Assembly (NCBI GenBank): GCA_037074615.1
Contig: CM073518.1
Span: 20,784,501 to 20,848,500 of the forward strand
From: Leucaena leucocephala
Lineage: Eukaryota; Streptophyta; Magnoliopsida; Fabales; Fabaceae
Direction of reading: 5' to 3'
DNA: 64,000 nucleotides
The notes under the pieces are model-generated. The model saw nothing but the letters and a program-made list of their open reading frames with translations. It was not told the DNA's origin and made no database searches. The position numbers and the translations under genes were made by a program. This document shows, one piece after another, positions 1-12,963 of the stretch; position 1 is the first letter of the stretch, and each line of letters opens with the position of its first letter.

Positions 1-1787
1 AATTAGTAGGGTGTTGGTGTGAATACTAATTATCAAAATTAATAAGAGCGTTTTACTCACAAGTCATGTATATATAACTCTGAATTTTGTATAATTGTTC
101 AGAGTCCTCTTTAATTTAGTCTGTTCAAATCATGTGAGGATAGGCCTCATTTGTGATTTGAAATTTGAGAAATAAATTATATCATTTAACATATATATAA
201 TACTACTTTTAATAAATTTAATTAAATATTAATTAATATTAATAATGATAGCATAGAATATACTATTATAATTTTTATTATAAGTTCATTTTAACTCACT
301 CTCACACATTAAGAAATAACAATTAAATTATTAAATTTAAGAATGTGTTATTATTAAATAATATATATGTATTGAAAAAATATGTTATTATATATCTTTA
401 GATTAATTTATATTTAATAGTAAAATTTATTTTTATAATTAACTTTTAATGGCGGTAAATACTTACCATTGATATTAGTGAAGGATATTTCTTGTACGTA
501 AAAAAGTATATAAACCCTGGCAGGGGCAAGAACAATACCAAACGTAAAGATAATAGTGGTTGAAACATTAAGATGTGACAATTGCTATTAATTTCAAGTC
601 CAACTGCCACCAACTTGATAACGATGTTTCTCCCATATTACTCAACAAACCATAGCCAACTCAAATACTCCTTTAATATGTAATATAAATTATTTCTAAA
701 TTTTTTTAATCCATAATATAAATTATTAAAAAATAATTAATAATTATTTATTAATTTTGTCTCTATAATTAATACATAAATGTGACTTTTTATATTTTTC
801 TCTCTCATTTAAAATTTTATTTAATATGAATAAAATTAAAAAAAATAATTTAATAAAAATTTAATGAATTAACTACTATTTTATTTTTTTTATTTTAGTA
901 AATTAGTTATAGTAAGCAGTTTATAAAAGCATGTAAGCTAAAAGAGCGCAGCTTATCTTTCTCTGGAAACTTTGTTGTTCTTCTCAAATCTATCCCTAAT
1001 TAATCAAGAGTATTTTTGAAAAAAAAATATTATTAAAAATAGGAAAAAAATTATTCAATCAAGATATTTTTAAAAATAACATTTTATAATTACGAAATAT
1101 GTTTTATATAAAAAGGAATTGAAACTAAAAAAACTATGTATTATTGTATTTATGGATAAAGAGTGTATTTAATAAGCTAAATTATTATTTTTATTTAACT
1201 AAAGGTATCCTAAGATATTTTGGACTTAAGATTAATTTATTTTGAGACAAATAAGCTAAATTATTTTAATCAAACAAACTGGCTATATAAGCTTGTGGGG
1301 CACGTAGTAGGATTTTATAGGTAGTTGCTATCATATATGGACTAGCTCGGCAACCAATGACATGCATGGCATTAAGTTCTCTAAAGGGTCCTTATCATTC
1401 TTCTAGAAAAGGTTGAAGTCATTGGGGAGAGGGCAAACCTCTTCTTTAAGGTTTATTTAGATAGATTTTTAAAAAAAAAAATTTATAAAAAAAAATTAAA
1501 TAACTTTCAAAAAAATAAATTTATATAAAAGTTTATAGAAAAAAAAATAATTCTGAATAAATAAATATTTAGATAGTTATTATTAGAATAATTTTTATAA
1601 TTAATAAATATATGAAATAAAAAAAAATATTTTCATCTCTCACCGTCCCATCACTTCTCACTCTCTCATCTCATCTCTCTGTGCTTCTCCCGAGGCTCAT
1701 CTTCTCTTTCATCTTCTCATGGTGGCAGCACGGAGGAGATCAAGCGAGAAGATGAAGAAGGAGGAAGAAGAAGCTGCTCCATTTTCG
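1..1787. repeat. OSC upstream flank, copy 1 of 3
   Basis: Non-coding AT-rich DNA matching 42759-45230 and 60474-62400 base for base over long stretches apart from insertions. In the other two copies this sequence begins 844 and 938 bp upstream of an OSC start codon. It lacks the MITE at 42961, the SINE at 44519 and the insert at 61086, giving clean empty sites near 203, 1290 and 575. Stretches at 670-910 resemble degraded MITE ends. No gene is seen. Confidence 0.85.
1446..1720. mobile_element. Degenerate MITE-family fragment
   Basis: Starts TTTATTTAGATAGATTTTT, followed by TTAGATAGTTATTATTAGAATAA and a pyrimidine-rich block; the same order of motifs is seen in the intact MITE at 42961-43511 and in 44866-45115. 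Ends are not clear, so this is a diverged family member, shared by the left and middle flanks. Confidence 0.4.
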
Positions 1788-1789
1788 TT

Positions 1790-2064
1790 GACTTTCAGCG
1801 ACGACTTTTATTGTCGCTGCAGAAAGTCAATAATAAAAAAATTTTACTCCACTTTTATACTATTACCTAGTGTTGCCATAGAAAAGTGGAGAATTTTCTT
1901 TTTTTATTATTGACTTTCTGCAGCGACAATAAAAGTTGCCGCTGAAAGTCCCATTTCAACTGCGACAAGTGACAAAAAAAGTCGATGCTAAAAATAGACT
2001 TTTAGTGGCTACTATATTTGTCGTCATTGAAAAGTCGTCGCTAAAACTCAATTTTTTTATAGCG
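1790..2064. mobile_element. CACTA-like remnant with long hairpin
   Basis: Arms 1790-1855 and about 1882-1950 are inverted copies of each other (GACTTTCAGCG... against ...CGCTGAAAGTC) around a loop of roughly 27 bases. Further subterminal motifs of the type AGTCGTCGCTAAA follow to 2050. The right end reads, on the minus strand, CGCTATAAAAAAATTGAG, one base from a CACTA terminus. No left CACTA end is visible, so the element is truncated. It occupies the place where the middle block has 45230-48637. Assignment to CACTA rests on the end and the subterminal repeats. Confidence 0.5.
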
Positions 2065-2129
2065 CTAACACCTTGGCTTGAACTTTAACCCCCCAAAAAA
2101 AACTACGCGGCTTGAAATTGTTTTCAAAT
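2065..2129. other. Downstream flank of type A pseudogene, left edge of array
   Basis: Matches 48638-48705 in the right block. It is present only once in the left block, which places the array's left breakpoint at 2129/2130. Confidence 0.75.
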
Positions 2130-2265
2130 ATGACCCATTGGTCATTACTCATTACATATATGGATCCAAAAATCAAGATTTTACACATCTTTCCCCTAGG
2201 TTGTAGATGCAAACGAATTAAGCAATGTGAAGCAGGAGCAACATATTTAAAGTGTGTGTTGAAGA

Positions 2266-5143
2266 TTATAATGATGGAAGTCTTTTGTGAAATTCCGAAA
2301 GAGCCCACATTGGATATACATTTCTATACATTGGGTAATGTAACATGCAGACTACTAATTAATTAATATTCTTAATTAAATAAAATTTGATTTATCGTTC
2401 CGATTAATTTAAAGAATCTGCGAAGTACGTAAGAAAAACTCACTTGTTGTGGCCAATCTCCGCCTTCTAACTGAGAATTTATAAGAAACTTTGCTCCACG
2501 ACGAAGAGTTGTTGGGTCTCTGTCCATCTATCCAACAAAAAGTATATTAATTATTTAATTAATTAATAAGCATAATATAACATCCATCGCTCTAATTTTA
2601 TTTATAATACATCCAATATCTTAATCATATATATATATTTAACATTAATTAAGATTATTTGCATTATCTATTACTCCTCCAGTTATAAATATAGAAGCTA
2701 GTAGAAAGCTTAATTTTAGTTATAAACATAAAATTTTAAACCACTTTATTTTTTATATTTATTATTTTTTTTAAATTAATTTACTAAATTTCAGAACTGA
2801 TATATAATCTAGTGTTACATAGATATTTTAGAGTGATCACGTCATATTTGTTATAATTAACTGATTTATCTAACTTCTATAATCTATTTAAATTAATTAA
2901 ATAACTCTTATATTAAATACCATATAAGTATTAAATATTTTAAGGAAAATAAGAAAGAAAGAAAGTTTTTTGACTTACTCGGCCAGCATGACTAAGACCC
3001 ATCATAGCCCAAGCTGTTTGTACTACATGTGATCGGTTTCCTTCAAGTGGAACAAATTTCTGCAACATTATTAATCATAAAATATTTGAATTAGAGAAAA
3101 AATGACCAAACAAACTGACAACAACCACATAATAATAATCAAAGTGAAAAAATGAAACCTTTGTAGCGCATGAAAGATAGCTCTCTCCCCACCCACCATC
3201 TTCATTTTGTATTGAACAAAGAAAATTCACAGCTCTACGAATGGTATTACACTTGTTATACGTCTTGCCTGCTGCAGCAAGTCCACAAAGTGCAAACATT
3301 GTTCCATAAGTGAAGCAAATCCCCCAATTTCCGTACCATGAACCATCTTTTGTTTGCATTTCTTCAATGTATGTTATAGCTTTGGTAACAAAATTCTCAA
3401 TCTCTTTCTTCCTATGTGTTGGATACAATTCTCTAAACATAACTAAAGCCTGTGTTGGTGACCCTGTGCATTCAACAGCTTCATGCTCAAGCACTATGTA
3501 TTCAAAAAATTCTATAGAATTTAGAACCTAATCGTATATCCAAACAAGAAGATTATAATGCATTCAAGGGCAGCCTAATACACAAAATTCCTACCAGATA
3601 AAGTATAAGAAGGAACATATAATACAACATTATCCCTATAAATGTAGAGAGTATTTTCAAGATTTGACCCATGATTTAGAAGTTATATCACAACAAATTT
3701 ACTATTGCGCTGAGACTCACAATGATTATAATGCTTTATTGAGTTCATTTAAAATGTGAATATGGGGTCAATGGTAACACTTACTTCTAACCACTCTTGT
3801 GCTTTGATTGGTTCCCAAGCTGATAAACCGTCTCTTTTACTCTAAAAGTAAATCATAATCAAGTTATTTTAAAGATTATTACTCCTCCGATCCTTAATAT
3901 ATGATTTAGTTAAGGAGTTTATTTTAGTTCTAAATATAAAATATATTTTCTATATTTATAAAACATACTTGAGATTCCTTAATGAAATAATGTCCTCTTG
4001 CAAGTGTTGGAGCAATATCCTCAACAAGATCAGTGGCAACCAAAGCTTGAATGGCAAAGCTAGCATCCCATGTTTGGCTTCCAAAACTCTACATATAAAA
4101 ATATCAAACCTCCAACTTTTATTTTATAGCTTATGAAAACAATTAGATAGTATTCAATATAAATAATAAAGCTTAGTTATAGCTTGAATTAAAACCTGCA
4201 TAGTCATTCCATCTTCTGAAAGTCACAAATAATCAGGAACCCTTCCAAGATACTTCTTGAAGGCATCTCCATTTGGATCTTCAGCCCAACAAGCAATCAT
4301 ACATATTGCCTGTCACAAGTATATATAGAAGAGCATTGACTTGTACTTAATTTCAACTCATTTGATGGTTAGTTTATTAATTAACTGGGTTAAGGTTCAA
4401 TTTTATATTATAAGTTATCACATAGTAGTGATGTTTCTCTAGAAAAATTTTGAGTTCAATGTCACCCCAAAAAATTAAAAATAGAGCAATGTTACCCCTG
4501 GTCATTAAAAATATTGACACTTAACGTTAATTTTTAGTAATTAATATTATTTTTTTAATAATTAGGATGACTTTGCTCCTTTTTCAATACTTTTAGGACG
4601 ATATTGAACCAAAAAAAAAAAATTCTAGAACAACATTATTCCTACAAGATAACTTTTGAGAAAAAAATTGACCCTTAACTCTTAATTAAATATAGAGATG
4701 AGACCTTCTCTACAGCTGTAGTACTTATGTATTGAGTATTCTCATCTTCATAGTGTACATATTTCATTGTTACTTGGAGGACTTTTTCTCTAATCGACTT
4801 GTTGAAAGGCCAACGAGGGAGAAGTGGTTCAATTAGTGTATACAAACTATCCCAGATAAGATCTTGTATCAAGGGATGGAGACAACTAAGATCCTCCTGT
4901 GACGTGAAAACAACATATTTTTATTAGTAAATAACGATGAAAATCAAATCAAACTAATTAGATAATAATTCATCACCTTGGCACAAAGGTTGCGAGTTTT
5001 GTTCCAATTAATTTGATTGTAAGGTTGAAGATGAAGTTCTTGTCTAAGCTGAAGAATTAGAGGTGTAATTGGACCCACAAACCTCTTTCCATATAAGTAA
5101 GACATTGGCATGTAAACCGGTCGAAAATATATCCACACTTTAG
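2266..5143 (-). pseudogene. Type A OSC pseudogene, unit 1
   Basis: Exons: 4977-5143 (ex6), 4705-4896 (ex7), 4196-4309 (ex8), 3969-4088 (ex9), 3785-3841 (ex12), 3159-3527 (ex13), 2979-3059 (ex14), 2444-2527 (ex15), about 2266-2351 (ex16 remnant). Exons 1-5 are absent. Exon 8 has TGA at 4223-4225 where B encodes Trp in PDYLWVSEDG. Exons 10-11 are missing, removing DCTAE; only about 125 bp separate exons 9 and 12. Exon 16 lost its first codons, leaves the wrong phase, and ends TAA at 2266-2268. The motif equivalent to MWFYCR reads VWIYFR. A dead gene, clearly diverged from B. Unit 1 alone has Cys in the ALxGLAAAG stretch of exon 13 and Thr instead of Arg in AIRYIEE. Confidence 0.9.
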
Positions 5144-6487
5144 CTGCGTTCATTTGATTGAGGTTCAACAAATTAAAGAACAAATCATTGGACAGAGCAA
5201 CTCAAATTCAACGTTGGAATTAGATCTAGTTATTGATAGTTGCATATATGGTTTAATACTTCCCCCAATAATCATTATATAAAAGCTAGATAACTAAAAC
5301 ATAGAGATTAAAAAATTAATTTAATTAATCATTATACTTCCCCCAAATTAAATTTATAATATATATTTATGTTTATATTAATTTTTAATTATTTGATCTG
5401 CAATAATCTAATCTAAGAATATGTTAATTTGTCATATATCCATACATAAAATGTAAGATGTAAAAAGTGAGAAAATAATTATATTAAAGCATTGACTGAG
5501 GCTATTTAGCTAAAGGAAGATATTAAAAATATTGATATTATAAATATATAAAATATCCATTAGTCAGTTACAAGTTCACAACCTTAGGTCCACATACAAG
5601 TGTTTCTATATGTAGTTGGACTTTCCTATATTGTAGGATTTTCACTAATTGGTGTGTGCTTCATCCTTTTTTCTATTTTGATAAAATGACAAGGGCTACA
5701 AAAGGACTAATAAGAATATATATATAAAGGGAAATTACAATGAGTTCTAAATTAAGAAATTTAATTAATCAAAATCTCAATAATAACTATCAAGCTAATA
5801 ATGATAAGTTTTAGTACAAAAATTGACAATAAATTTATGTTACTTTATAATATTTTAGTAATTAAATCATTTTCACCTCATAATAATTCACCCATATATA
5901 AACTATATATATATATTGGATATTGGTTAATTTGTAGTATGAAGGATGCCAACTTCACTTATGCTTGGAAATTTGCTTGTAATATTCAGAGAGAGCCCAC
6001 AATGGGAACACGTCTCTATACATTACATAATGCATCATGCAATTCCTCATAAATACTCCCGTCGATTCCTATAAATAATAACTCACAAATATTAATTAAT
6101 TCCAAATTAATTAAATAAGTATAAGAGGTATAAGAACTCACTTGTTGCGGCCAGCCCCCGTCTTCTAATTGAGAATTAATTAAATCTTTTGCTCCACGAT
6201 GAAGAGGACTCGGGTCTCTCTCTGCCTAATAATCCAACCAAATCAAATGAAACAAATACTAATAATTAAATTAGAGTTGAGTTTCATTCCTTCATGTTTA
6301 GAAGTTGAATTAATTAATATAGTTTTGCATGTGTTTTTGAATGAATTTTCTACTTGTTTATCAACAAACACAAACGTCACTCATAAAGTTTGGATCGTGC
6401 TTCATTCATGTTGGATGATATAGTACGTAAACCTTAATTATGATAAGTTTGGATGCATTTGAAGCAACTGACTCGATTCTTTCTATG

Positions 6488-6765
6488 TATTCTCTCTAAA
6501 TATAGCAGTTAAATAATTGATTTATAAATATTAAAAAAATTAGTTAATTCAATTATTTGTAAAAAGTACTTAATTTTTCTAAAATACTCCTTTAATCATT
6601 TGTATTGGTTTCAACCCTTATAATAAAAAAATATTTTTAAATGTATAATCAATATGGATAGTTTAAAAAAATTATAAATTTAAGAAATAAAGTAAATTGA
6701 AGTATTATATTTAGAATTAAAGAAAATTTATTAACTAACTCCTAAATTTAGAACTGGAGGGAGTA
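6488..6765. mobile_element. Stowaway-like MITE in B intron 14 (unit 1; repeated in each unit)
   Basis: Right end reads GGAGGGAGTA, the classical Stowaway terminus followed by TA, and the left end TATTCTCTCTAAATATAG is a degraded counterpart about 280 bp away. Copies lie at corresponding places in the other units (for example 34525-34802 in B1) and, more decayed, in B2 near 51700-51972. Weak left terminus. Confidence 0.4.
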
Positions 6766-7597
6766 AAATGGTACTGATGGTTTGTCTAAATATATACAAA
6801 CTAAACCTATTGTAAGAACCAAAATACCTAGAGAGAAACTTGATCCAAAAAAAGAACATGTATATGATGACTACATAGTTAGAACTGATAATATTAGTTA
6901 ACCCGTCCGATTACAAGTTAGCCTGTCATTGGGTACATGTTAGGTGGTGCGGGTTCATTGATAACTTACTTGGCCAGCATACATAAGACCCATCATAGCC
7001 CATGCTGTTTGTGCTACGTTTGATCTGCTTCCTTCAAGTGGTACATACTTCTGCATCATCCATCAAAGTCTTTTAAACTAACTATCAACAATAAAAGCAG
7101 AATATTAATATTATTGAAATCAAAGATCAGGTATTGTATTAATCCACCTTTGTAGGGCATGAAAGATAACTCTCTCCCCACCCGCCATCTTGTTTTTGTG
7201 TTGTGAGAAGAAAATTAACAGCTTTGCGAATAGAAGCACAATTGTCATAAGTTTTTCCTGCTGCAACAAGTCCACCAAGTGCAAACAATGTTCCATATAT
7301 GAAGCAAATTCCCCAGTTTCCATACCAAGAACCATCTTCTGTTTGAGTGTCTTCAATGTATCTCACAGCATTCGTAATGAAATTCTCAATTTCTTTCTTT
7401 CTATGTGTTGGATATAACTCTTTAAACAAAACTAAAGCCTGTATTGCTGCTCCAGTGCACTCAACATATTCATGCTCCACTACAATATTCTCCAAAAATT
7501 CAATAGGATTCAACACCTGCTCTCAAAAAACACAAACAAATTAAGGTTTCATCGATGAAAATATTATATTTCAATTTTTTAGTCCAAAATATGTTTT

Positions 7598-7797
7598 TAT
7601 AACCCTATGAGCCACCCAGTACTCGATATATTTTTTAGATACTATTATCAGGTATCCGAGCAATAGACAATCTAGATTGAGGCATTGTAACTAGGATACC
7701 TCTCCTTAGTGGTCTTTTTGAACAACATGGGAATCGAATATCAATCTTCCCACTTTGTGATCTAATTAATCCACCACTAGATAAGTACCTTTGGATG
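7598..7797 (-). mobile_element. tRNA-derived SINE in B intron 12 (unit 1)
   Basis: About 200 bp flanked by a 17-bp direct repeat AGTCCAAAATATGTTTT (7581-7597 and 7798-7814), a target-site duplication. On the minus strand it has a pol III A-box-like TAGTGGTGGATTAA and a B-box-like TATTCGATTCCCA. Also present in B2, so it inserted before the block duplication. Confidence 0.6.
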
Positions 7798-9274
7798 AGT
7801 CCAAAATATGTTTTGTTCACTTAAAATATTAATAAATCATATATAGATCTTACTTCTAACCATTCTTGACCTCTGATTGGTTCCCAGACTGTTAAACCAC
7901 CTTTTTTACTCTGCACATATTATCACAAAAAGTATCCATGGATTAGTACATGATCATACCAAATTGAATATTCATTAACTGATTCAAATTGACAAAAAAA
8001 AATCACCTGAAGTGACAATAGTATGTTGACGGAATCAAACAATCTGTTAGGTTCCATCTTTTCACCTACAATCTCTGGAGGTAGCTTTGATAGAAGAAGA
8101 CAACACTAAAACAAACAATGATATTAATGGTCACATATATGAAATAACACAAGCATAATTAATTAAGTATATCAAGTTAATTAATCACCTTAAAAGCTTC
8201 TGCTGTGCAATCTGAAACTGGCACTCCATGGTCTTGATCAGAGAAAGTCCATGACCCTTTAGAAATGTGACGATACATACTCTTGAAGTCACCAGAAGGA
8301 TTGTTCTTAATCTGACCATATTGTTATATATCCATCATTAAAATAAAATAAAATTACACTAGCTAATAATTAGTCATTGAATAGGTTTTCCCATAAGATT
8401 ATTAATGAAACAAACTTGAGATTCCTTGATGAAATAATGTGCTCTTGCAAGTGTGGGAGCGAATTCTTCAACTAGGTTTGTGGAAAGCAAAGCTTGAATA
8501 ACAAAGCCAGCATCCCATGTTTGGCTTCCAAAACTCTGCACACAAATATCAAGTCTAAAATTAGTTTACATTAAAATAGTTTGTGAATTTTAATAATTTT
8601 AATTTAATTTCTTACAATTATCATCTCGTATTGACTTCTCACCTGCATGGTCATTCCATCTTCTGAAACCCATAAATAATCAGGAACCCTGGCAAGATGC
8701 TTCTTGAAAGCTTCTCCAGTCGGATCTTCAGCCCAACAAGCAACCATACACAGAGACTGTGACAAGTAGAAAATGACATTTTTTTTAATTAATATGATAA
8801 TTTTACTATTTCCAATCTTAACTTCAAATGATCATTTGATGTTGTACTGTATTTGTTAACTAACAAAGAAAATTATACCTTTTCCACACATCCAGCAGTC
8901 ATGTATCGAGTATTCTCATCTTCATAGTGAATATGCTTTATTGTTTTTTGAAGGGCCTTCTCTCTCACCAATTTGTTGAAGGGCCAACGAGTAAGAAGTG
9001 GTTCAGTTAGTATATATAAGCTATCCCACATGAGGTCTTGTATCAAGGGATGTGGACAGTAAAGATCCTCCTATAATATATACATATATATATATGAATA
9101 ATAATCTAATAAGTTAATACTTCCATAATGATAAGAATATGACCCATTGGTCATTACTCATTACATATATGGATCCAAAAATCAAGATTTTACACATCTC
9201 TCCCCTAGGTTGTAGATGCTAACAAATTAAGCAATGTGAAGCAGGAGCAACATATTTAAAGTGTGTGTTGAAGA

Positions 9275-12152
9275 TTATAATGATGGAAGTCTTTTGTGAA
9301 ATTCCGAAAGAGCCCACATTGGATATACATTTCTATACATTGGGTAATGTAACATGCAGACTACTAATTAATTAATATTCTTAATTAAATAAAATTTGAT
9401 TTATCGTTCCGATTAATTTAAAGAATCTGCGAAGTACGTAAGAAAAACTCACTTGTTGTGGCCAATCTCCGCCTTCTAACTGAGAATTTATAAGAAACTT
9501 TGCTCCACGACGAAGAGTTGTTGGGTCTCTGTCCATCTATCCAACAAAAAGTATATTAATTATTTAATTAATTAATAAGCATAATATAACATCCATCGCT
9601 CTAATTTTATTTATAATACATCCAATATCTTAATCATATATATATATTTAACATTAATTAAGATTATTTGCATTATCTATTACTCCTCCAGTTATAAATA
9701 TAGAAGCTAGTAGAAAGCTTAATTTTAGTTATAAACATAAAATTTTAAACCACTTTATTTTTTATATTTATTATTTTTTTTAAATTAATTTACTAAATTT
9801 CAGAACTGATATATAATCTAGTGTTACATAGATATTTTAGAGTGATCACGTCATATTTGTTATAATTAACTGATTTATCTAATTTCTATAATCTATTTAA
9901 ATTAATTAAATAACTCTTATATTAAATACAATATAAGTATTAAATATTTTAAGGAAAATAAGAAAGAAAGAAAGTTTTTTGACTTACTCGGCCAGCATGA
10001 CTAAGACCCATCATAGCCCAAGCTGTTTGTACTACATGTGATCGGTTTCCTTCAAGTGGAACAAATTTCTGCAACATTATTAATCATAAAATATTTGAAT
10101 TAGAGAAAAAATGATCAAACAAACTGACAACAACCACATAATAATAATCAAAGTGAAAAAATGAAACCTTTGTAGCGCATGAAAGATAGCTCTCTCCCCA
10201 CCCACCATCTTCATTTTGTATTGAACAAAGAAAATTCACAGCTCTACGAATGGTATTACACTTGTTATACGTCTTGCCTGCTGCAGCAAGTCCACTAAGT
10301 GCAAACATTGTTCCATAAGTGAAGCAAATCCCCCAATTTCCGTACCATGAACCATCTTTTGTTTGCATTTCTTCAATGTATCTTATAGCTTTGGTAACAA
10401 AGTTCTCAATCTCTTTCTTCCTATGTGTTGGATACAATTCTCTAAACATAACTAAAGCCTGTGTTGGTGACCCTGTGCATTCAACAGCTTCATGCTCAAG
10501 CACTATGTATTCAAAAAATTCTATAGAATTTAGAACCTAATCGTATATCCAAACAAGAAGATTATAATGCATTCAAGGGCAGCCTAATACACAAAATTCC
10601 TACCAGATAAAGTATAAGAAGGAACATATAATACAACATTATCCCTATAAATGGAGAGACTATTTTCAAGATTTGACCCATGATTTAAAAGTTATATCAC
10701 AACAAATTTACTATTGCGCTGAGACTCACAATGATTATAATGCTTTATTGAGTTCATTTAAAATGTGAATATGGGGTCAATGGTAACACTTACTTCTAAC
10801 CACTCTTGTGCTTTGATTGGTTCCCAAGCTGATAAACCGTCTCTTTTACTCTAAAAGTAAATCATAATCAAGTTATTTTAAAGATTATTACTCCTCCGAT
10901 CCTTAATATATGATTTAGTTAAGGAGTTTATTTTAGTTCTAAATATAAAATATATTTTCTATATTTATAAAACATACTTGAGATTCCTTAATGAAATAAT
11001 GTCCTCTTGCAAGTGTTGGAGCAATATCCTCAACAAGATCAGTGGCAACCAAAGCTTGAATGGCAAAGCTAGCATCCCATGTTTGGCTTCCAAAACTCTA
11101 CATATAAAAATATCAAACCTCCAACTTTTATTTTATAGCTTATGAAAACAATTAGATAGTATTCAATATAAATAATAAAGCTTAGTTATAGCTTGAATTA
11201 AAACCTGCATAGTCATTCCATCTTCTGAAAGTCACAAATAATCAGGAACCCTTCCAAGATACTTCTTGAAGGCATCTCCATTTGGATCTTCAGCCCAACA
11301 AGCAATCATACATATTGCCTGTCACAAGTATATATAGAAGAGCATTGACTTGTACTTAATTTCAACTCATTTGATGGTTAGTTTATTAATTAACTGGGTT
11401 AAGGTTCAATTTTATATTATAAGTTATCACATAGTAGTGATGTTTCTCTAGAAAAATTTTGAGTTCAATGTCACCCCAAAAAATTAAAAATAGAGCAATG
11501 TTACCCCTGGTCATTAAAAATATTGACACTTAACGTTAATTTTTAGTAATTAATATTATTTTTTTAATAATTAGGATGACTTTGCTCCTTTTTCAATACT
11601 TTTAGGACGATATTGAACCAAAAAAAAAAAATTCTAGAACAACATTATTCCTACAAGATAACTTTTGAGAAAAAAATTGACCCTTAACTCTTAATTAAAT
11701 ATAGAGATGAGACCTTCTCTACAGCTGTAGTACTTATGTATTGAGTATTCTCATCTTCATAGTGTACATATTTCATTGTTACTTGGAGGACTTTTTCTCT
11801 AATCGACTTGTTGAAAGGCCAACGAGGGAGAAGTGGTTCAATTAGTGTATACAAACTATCCCAGATAAGATCTTGTATCAAGGGATGGAGACAACTAAGA
11901 TCCTCCTGTGACGTGAAAACAACATATTTTTATTAGTAAATAACGATGAAAATCAAATCAAACTAATTAGATAATAATTCATCACCTTGGCACAAAGGTT
12001 GCGAGTTTTGTTCCAATTAATTTGATTGTAAGGTTGAAGATGAAGTTCTTGTCTAAGCTGAAGAATTAGAGGTGTAATTGGACCCACAAACCTCTTTCCA
12101 TATAAGTAAGACATTGGCATGTAAACCGGTCGAAAATATATCCACACTTTAG
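9275..12152 (-). pseudogene. Type A OSC pseudogene, unit 2
   Basis: Copy of the unit 1 pseudogene at offset 7009, with the same exon 8 stop (TGA at 11232-11234), the same missing exons 1-5 and 10-11, and the same broken last exon. Exon 13 (10168-10536) is open and has Ser in ALSGLAAAG, as in unit 4. Confidence 0.9.
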
Positions 12153-12963
12153 CTGCGTTCATTTGATTGAGGTTCAACAAATTAAAGAACAAATCATTGG
12201 ACAGAGCAACTCAAATTCAACGTTGGAATTAGATCTAGTTATTGATAGTTGCATATATGGTTTAATACTTCCCCCAATAATCATTATATAAAAGCTAGAT
12301 AACTAAAACATAGAGATTAAAAAATTAATTTAATTAATCATTATACTTCCCCCAAATTAAATTTATAATATATATTTATGTTTATATTAATTTTTAATTA
12401 TTTGATCTGCAATAATCTAATCTAAGAATATGTTAATTTGTCATATATCCATACATAAAATGTAAGATGTAAAAAGTGAGAAAATAATTATATTAAAGCA
12501 TTGACTGAGGCTATTTAGCTAAAGGAAGATATTAAAAATATTGATATTATAAATATATAAAATATCCATTAGTCAGTTACAAGTTCACAACCTTAGGTCC
12601 ACATACAAGTGTTTCTATATGTAGTTGGACTTTCCTATATTGTAGGATTTTCACTAATTGGTGTGTGCTTCATCCTTTTTTCTATTTTGATAAAATGACA
12701 AGGGCTACAAAAGGACTAATAAGAATATATATATAAAGGGAAATTACAATGAGTTCTAAATTAAGAAATTTAATTAATCAAAATCTCAATAATAACTATC
12801 AAGCTAATAATGATAAGTTTTAGTACAAAAATTGACAATAAATTTATGTTACTTTATAATATTTTAGTAATTAAATCATTTTCACCTCATAATAATTCAC
12901 CCATATATAAACTATATATATATATTGGATATTGGTTAATTTGTAGTATGAAGGATGCCAACT

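Larger units (their letters stand above)
5955..9070 (-). pseudogene. OSC B 3' half without 5' exons (unit 1)
   Basis: Exons by homology to B1 (offset 28037): 8879-9070, 8643-8756, 8416-8535, 8189-8311, 8007-8105, 7854-7910, 7148-7516, 6970-7050, 6142-6225, 5955-6068. Together they encode residues 305-754 of the B1-type protein, including DCTAE and the last QW repeats, with all splice sites intact. Everything 5' of exon 7 is missing and the upstream joint (9138/9139) is the fusion to the unit 2 A pseudogene flank. It is the copy furthest from the B1 promoter. Confidence 0.85.

Noticed and set aside
1719..1913. 64-codon open frame over the GA-rich flank and the hairpin
   Set aside because: It crosses the junction between the duplicated flank and the transposon remnant, so it is an accident of the insertion.
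7120..7356. Overlapping open frames on either strand across OSC exon 13 in every unit
   Set aside because: They are alternative-frame shadows of the conserved OSC exon, repeated only because the unit is repeated.
7635..7820. 61-codon minus-strand frame in B intron 12
   Set aside because: It lies inside the SINE and its target repeat; there is no protein resemblance.
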